Assembly: GCA_024407815.1 (NCBI GenBank)
Contig: JAKSVS010000002.1
Location: forward strand, 1 to 64,000
DNA: 64,000 bases
Source of the DNA: Mycoplasmoidaceae bacterium
GTDB lineage: Bacteria; Bacillota_I; Bacilli_A; Mycoplasmatales; Mycoplasmoidaceae
Direction: 5' to 3'
This document shows, piece after piece, positions 59,979 through 64,000 of this stretch. The position numbers and the translations under genes are program-made. Positions within the stretch are counted from its first letter, which is position 1. The number at the start of each line of letters is the position of its first letter. The notes under the pieces were generated by a model. It had not been told where the DNA came from and did no database searches. It worked only from the letters and a program-made list of their open reading frames with translations.

Positions 59979-61015
59979 TATTTCATTCCAATAGCTTTAT
60001 AAACTTCTTCAGTTTTTGCTTGTACAATTTTAGTGCATTCAATAGCATTCTTTTTAAGAATAGGTACAAGTTTAGATTCGTAAATCTTTTCAGCTTCGCG
60101 ATATCTTTTTTGTAACAGAGTTAGCTCGCTACAAACAATCTGGATTAGATCAGTTTTGAAAACTCCGTAGTTTTCACAATTTTTATATGTCTTTTCGATG
60201 TCAGGAATTGCCATACCTGTCAATGCTGAATATATTTCTATTAGGTTAGAAATACCAGGTTGTTTTTCTTTATCATACTTAACTTTGTTAAGACTGTCAG
60301 TTTTAGCTCTTTTGATCTTGTCTGCAACAACATCAGGAGAGTCCATGATAAAAATTGTTCCTTTATCATTAACATTAGATTTTGACATCTTAATTGTTGG
60401 ATCTAATAGATCCATCACTCTTGCTCCAGTTTTTAAAATATATGATTCGGGAACAGTAAATAATGGTTTACCATTATTTCGAGTCGAATATTTTTTATTC
60501 ATCCTTTGGGCAATATTTCTAGTTAACTCCATATGCTGTTTTTGATCAGCACCAACAATTACTGCATCAGCATCATATAACAATATATCAGCCGCCATCA
60601 AAACAGGATACATAAGTAAACCTGTTGGAATCATTTCAGTTCCATTAGCGCAAGCCTTTTTGGCTTTATCTTTAAATTGTATCATTCTATTAAGTTCACC
60701 AAGAGTGGTGTGACAAGTCAAAATATGTGCTAACTCAGTGTGACTTTTAACTTCTGATTGATAAAAGATTTTAACTTTGTTAAAATCAAGACCACATGCA
60801 TAATGCATGCAAACCATTTGTTTCCTATTATTATTTAGTGCTTCGGAGTCAAAAGTATTGGTGATTGCATGTAAATCAGCAATAAATACGTACATATCGA
60901 ACGATTCTTGCGCATGTACGTATGGTTTTATTGCACCCAAGTAATTACCAAGGGTTATTTTGTTAGATGGTTGGATACCACTTAACATAATTGGTTTCTT
61001 TTTTGTATTATGCAT
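59978..61015 (-). CDS. trpS: Tryptophanyl-tRNA synthetase
   Basis: Charges tRNA-Trp; in this code it must also serve UGA through a second tRNA. 345 residues. HIGH-like PSNKITLGNYLGA, LLMYPVLMAADILLYDADAV, GADQKQHMELTR and KMSKSNVND. No Shine-Dalgarno; -10 at 61032-61037 implies a leader of about 10 bases. Confidence 0.95.
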   Translation of the reverse strand: MHNTKKKPIMLSGIQPSNKITLGNYLGAIKPYVHAQESFDMYVFIADLHAITNTFDSEALNNNRKQMVCMHYACGLDFNKVKIFYQSEVKSHTELAHILTCHTTLGELNRMIQFKDKAKKACANGTEMIPTGLLMYPVLMAADILLYDADAVIVGADQKQHMELTRNIAQRMNKKYSTRNNGKPLFTVPESYILKTGARVMDLLDPTIKMSKSNVNDKGTIFIMDSPDVVADKIKRAKTDSLNKVKYDKEKQPGISNLIEIYSALTGMAIPDIEKTYKNCENYGVFKTDLIQIVCSELTLLQKRYREAEKIYESKLVPILKKNAIECTKIVQAKTEEVYKAIGMK

Positions 61016-61031
61016 AACTTATATATTTTAA

Positions 61032-61039
61032 ATTATAAT
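61032..61039. promoter_or_regulatory. Palindromic shared -10 element (trpS / nadK)
   Basis: ATTATAAT carries TATAAT on both strands in the 41-base gap, 17 bases from each of the two divergent start codons. Confidence 0.5.
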
Positions 61040-61056
61040 CTTTAGGGAAATCATCT

Positions 61057-61839
61057 ATGAATAAAAAATTCTTTATCTATTGCAATAATTCGAAGAAAAG
61101 CCAAGAGGCTAAGAAAAAACTAACAGCGGTTCTAAAAAAGGCAGGATGCAAAATTCTCCCTACCGCACAAAACATAATTGTTTTGGGTGGAGATGGAACA
61201 TTTGTTCACGCCTACAATACATACTGCAAGAAAAATGTAAAAATGGCTCTAATTAACACTGGTCTTGTGGGCTTTTATAGTGTTAATTTAAAATTCGATG
61301 CAAAGGCAATTATCAAATTCTTTGATAATGATAAAAATTTCTATAAACCAGATGTGGTTGTTTGCGAAGCAAACGGTAAAAAATATTACGCTATTAACGA
61401 GATTCTTATCGAAGGTATCAATACTGTTTCTGCTGACATTTTGATCAACAACAAACACTATGAATGGTTTTGAGGGTCAGGTTTATGTTTTTGTACAAAA
61501 ACAGGTTCAACCGCTTTAAATAAATCATTGAAAAACGCCATATTGTTAACTAAAGCAAAAGTTTGAGAAATGTCTGAAGTTTCTCCTTTGGCTCATGCTA
61601 AGTACCTATCTATAGGTAATGCTGTGGTTTTGGATGGTAACCAAGTAATAACTTTAAAAAATCTTAAAGCAAATGGACAAATGATTCTAATGAATGACGG
61701 CTACGAACACGCGATTGATACGAAAAAGACTTATAAGTTGTATTTAACAACTTTATCAGCAAAAATTGGTTTCCATAGAGACTTGGAACCATATTTAGAA
61801 AAGTTGAAAAAAGTTTTCATTATCGGTGAGAAAAAATAA
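61057..61839 (+). CDS. nadK: NAD kinase
   Basis: Makes NADP from NAD. 260 residues. GGDGTFVHA with catalytic Asp, NTGLVGFYS, NEILIEG, and the beta-rich SGLCFCTKTGSTALNKS. Two TGA Trp codons. First gene of an operon with the EIIB-like, Abi_2 and Nudix genes: gaps are 1, overlap 1 and 1 bases. Confidence 0.93.
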
Positions 61840-61840
61840 T

Positions 61841-62203
61841 ATGGGCAAGAAGTTTTCCAAATTTTTAAACATCATAACCTTTGGTTTGTTGGGACGAAAG
61901 GCAAAAAAACAAGCTAAAAAACAAAATGAAAAGAAAAATTTAACTCTCACTATAAACACGATGAGCTTGCCTGATGTTGATGATATAGTTGATTCACTAA
62001 ATGGCATTAAAAACATTAAAAATGTTTCTGCAACCATTTCGACAATTACTTTCAAATTAAATGATACTATGGGCGTTGATTTTGAGCAGTTAAAAAAGAT
62101 TTCTACAAAAGGCGTAATCAAAGCTGAAACAAACATTACTTTACTTATTGGCGATTGCGCTCAAGCATTAAAAGACAAAATATTGCAATTAAAGAACGAA
62201 TAA
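61841..62203 (+). CDS. PTS EIIB-like protein lacking the active-site Cys
   Basis: 120 residues. A basic N-terminus with hydrophobic segment (KFLNIITFGLLGRKAKKQ) and a C-terminal domain like EIIB of the glucose PTS family: VDSLNGIKNIKNVSATISTITFKL. Where EIIB has Cys after N-V-x-x, this has Thr, so phosphotransfer is unlikely. M. genitalium has a similar orphan next to nadK (from memory). ATG 61841 is used; its stop overlaps the next ATG. Confidence 0.7.
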   Translation: MGKKFSKFLNIITFGLLGRKAKKQAKKQNEKKNLTLTINTMSLPDVDDIVDSLNGIKNIKNVSATISTITFKLNDTMGVDFEQLKKISTKGVIKAETNITLLIGDCAQALKDKILQLKNE

Positions 62204-63114
62204 TGAATAACACAATTTTTAATCGTTTATTAAACCACATTCAATCGAAAGAGATTGTTATTTCTGATGTTAAAAGATTGGAAAAAGCAATTATCAATAA
62301 CAACTATAACAGAGTCATAAAACCATACCTAAAGTTGTTAGAAACACAAAGTGTTAATAAACTCCAAATCACAACAGACGATTTATTAAATCTATACGAA
62401 CTTGATGGAAGAATTTCAATGTTGTTCTTGGATCACCTTCTTGAAATTGAAAAACGACTTAACACGCAAATCGCTTATATAATCGAGGATACCTATGGTA
62501 TCTATGATGGGTGTTTATTTTCTAAGGACAAAGATTTTTTAAAACACGAAATCTTTTCAAACGCTAGTGGTAGTCTATGTCAACTTGGTTTTGAACAATT
62601 AATTAACAAAATGACAAAATATGCTCACATCAATCCCAATACAAACTCATATGAAAACGTTTCAAGAAACAATTTGTTTCTAAAGTGAAAAGTGTGCCCG
62701 CTAGACGCATTGTGTCTAACCTGAACGTTTTCAACAACGGTATTAGTTTATTTTGCTTTGAATGATCAATTGAAGAAAAAAATTGTTAAATTTTTCAGAC
62801 TATCTCCAAATAAAGTTTCATCATGTGATGATTTGATTAACAATTTTCTAACGTTAAGAAATTTAATTACTCATAATAATGTTATGTTTGGAAATGTTCT
62901 TGCTTTGCAAGATGAACAGATGGTTAAAAACTATAACAACGTTTTCAAAACAAGAAAACAATTCTTGGACTTCTATGATTTTGCAACATTACTTGAATAC
63001 TTTAGTAATGTACCAACGCTATTTGATGATCTAAAACAAACAGTTGACATGTACAATTTTAGCAGCGAGCTTCGAATATTAATTAATAATTTATTAATGG
63101 GAAGAAAAAACTAG
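62203..63114 (+). CDS. Abi_2 (AbiD/AbiF) family HEPN protein
   Basis: 303 residues. Family sequences: MLFLDHLLEIEKRLNTQIAYII, CPLDALCLTWTFSTTVLVYFAL, and LRNLITHNN with R219-x4-H224, the HEPN RNase signature RNxxxH. Abi_2 proteins give abortive phage infection in lactococci and are linked to RNA-cleaving toxins. The gene lies in an operon with nadK and a Nudix gene, and uses TGA Trp codons like its neighbours, so it is not a recent import from a standard-code host. Antiviral role is inferred. Confidence 0.82.
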
Positions 63115-63115
63115 A

Positions 63116-63676
63116 ATGCCAAAACTATTACATAAAACAAAATTTCTATCTTTATACAAAACAAAACAAGGTTTTATTTATGCTCAAAGAAGGGGTGTAA
63201 ATTCAACCGCTACTTTGTGTTTTAAAAAGACCAAGAAAGGTTATTTATTTTTAATAAGATATCAACCTTTACCGATTGTGAACACAATAAAACATCTCAA
63301 ATGAGATGATTGCTTTGCATGTCCAATTACTGGAACAATTGAAAAAAATCAAACGCCAATTGAAAATGCTATCAACGAAGTGTATGAAGAAGCAAACATA
63401 AAAATATCTAAAAAAAATTTAGTTGCTGGTAGTTATTGTGTTGTTGCAACACAAATGAATGAAACCGTATTTAATTTTTTGTTCGATGTCACAAATTGTA
63501 AAACAATCAATAAAAAACAAGGTGATGGTTCAATATTTGAAAAAGTATCAATCAACAAGTGGCTAAATTATAACCAATTAAAAAAGATAACTCTAAATGC
63601 AAACGGACAAATATACTTATCTTCGCTTATAACTTGCATTGACTTATTCGAAAGATATGTAAAAAATAAAGCATAA
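63116..63676 (+). CDS. Nudix hydrolase
   Basis: 186 residues. Nudix box variant GTIEKNQTPIENAINEVYEEANI: the metal-binding E-x-x-E-E core (EVYEE) is kept, but the preceding Arg of REVxEE is Asn. N-terminal part with AQRRGVNSTATLCFKK and FLIRYQPLP fits ADP-sugar/NDP-sugar pyrophosphatases. Starts 1 base after the Abi_2 stop, so likely the last operon member. Substrate unknown; NAD-related nucleotides are plausible given nadK. Confidence 0.85.
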
Positions 63677-63709
63677 ATGCTTTCTTCATTGATTTCGTAT
63701 AATTAACTA

Positions 63710-64000
63710 ATGGGTAGACTTAGAACAAATACAGATGCACCACAGCTAGTGCAAAAGTATGATAACTATATAGATGTAGATAAATATAAACCGAACAAAG
63801 GTGTCTTACACCTCGAGATCGGTTGCGGTAAGGGTGATTTTTTAATTTCGCAAGCGATAAATAACCCCAAAATTTTCTATCTTGGGATAGAAAAATACTC
63901 TACTGTCGTTCTTAAAGCTCTTAAAAAGATTGTAAGGAAAAAACTTGTTTTACCTAACCTATTATTTTGTGTTGCTGATGCAAATAAACTAATTGATGAC
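63710..64000 (+). CDS. trmB: tRNA (guanine-N7)-methyltransferase, 5' part (partial)
   Basis: Methylates G46 of tRNA with SAM. First 97 codons are in the window: MGRLRTNTDAPQLV, then LHLEIGCGKGDFLISQA (SAM site) and FYLGIEKYSTVVLKALKK. The pattern matches TrmB closely. TATAAT at 63698-63703 is only 6 bases before the ATG, so transcription would begin at or next to the start codon (leaderless). Confidence 0.93.
   Translation, partial: MGRLRTNTDAPQLVQKYDNYIDVDKYKPNKGVLHLEIGCGKGDFLISQAINNPKIFYLGIEKYSTVVLKALKKIVRKKLVLPNLLFCVADANKLIDD

Overview
The window comes from a wall-less Mollicutes bacterium (Mycoplasma/Ureaplasma/Malacoplasma type). DNA is AT-rich, TGA is read as tryptophan throughout (nearly every long gene is continuous only if TGA = Trp), intergenic spaces are short, and the set is a reduced housekeeping genome. 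Several neighbourhoods (HAD hydrolase-trpS beside nadK and an EIIB-like gene; a tail-anchored protein before cmk-der; gmk with the PP2C/Ser-Thr kinase pair) recall the pneumoniae group, but the species cannot be named from the sequence alone. A complete SUF iron-sulfur operon and feoAB are unusually rich iron metabolism for such a genome.

Layout. 1-5.7 kb: 3' part of fusA, then a convergent 1266-residue lipoprotein. 5.7-12 kb: sufC-sufD-sufS-sufU-sufB with overlapping genes, then proS and a small membrane protein. 12-14.3 kb (minus): broken rnhB, rbgA and a broken multi-spanning membrane protein. 14.3-22 kb: gapA-pgk; gmk-rlmN(broken)-PP2C-kinase-pepF. 22-24.4 kb: broken HU gene, tRNA-Lys and tRNA-Leu, infC-rpmI-rplT behind an attenuated leader, dUTPase. 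24.4-28.1 kb: YgjP-type metalloprotein, PnuC-like transporter, a structured RNA candidate and two unrecognised genes, one broken. 28.1-33 kb (minus): pheT-pheS under a Phe T-box, and rny. 33.1-38.6 kb: tail-anchored protein-cmk-der, convergent with an MgtA-type P-ATPase that has a structured leader containing a small ORF. 38.6-44.7 kb (minus): two paralogous protease-like lipoproteins (one frameshifted), a DUF2130 protein, L-cysteine desulfidase and an L-serine dehydratase-like gene (frameshifted). 44.8-52 kb: feoA-feoB-PLD-like gene, rplJ-rplL behind an L10 leader, gatCAB. 52-64 kb: uvrA (minus), mnmA-alaS, HAD hydrolase-trpS (minus), nadK-EIIB-like-Abi_2-Nudix operon and the start of trmB.

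How it fits together. SUF, FeoAB, the Fe-S serine/cysteine lyases and the radical-SAM RlmN form an iron/sulfur theme: iron import, sulfur mobilisation from cysteine, cluster assembly and cluster-using enzymes. Control is mostly at RNA level: T-box, L10 and L20 leaders, many intrinsic terminators shared by convergent genes, and two leader hairpins (mgtA, serine/cysteine lyase operon) that appear able to hide start sites. The most interesting parts are the mgtA leader, the unassigned RNA near 26.5 kb, the Abi_2 HEPN protein inside a nadK operon, and the paired lipoproteins with a homopolymer in the signal peptide. Seven genes carry single-base indels or nonsense codons, several in A/T runs or in genes normally essential, so assembly error must be considered before decay is inferred.
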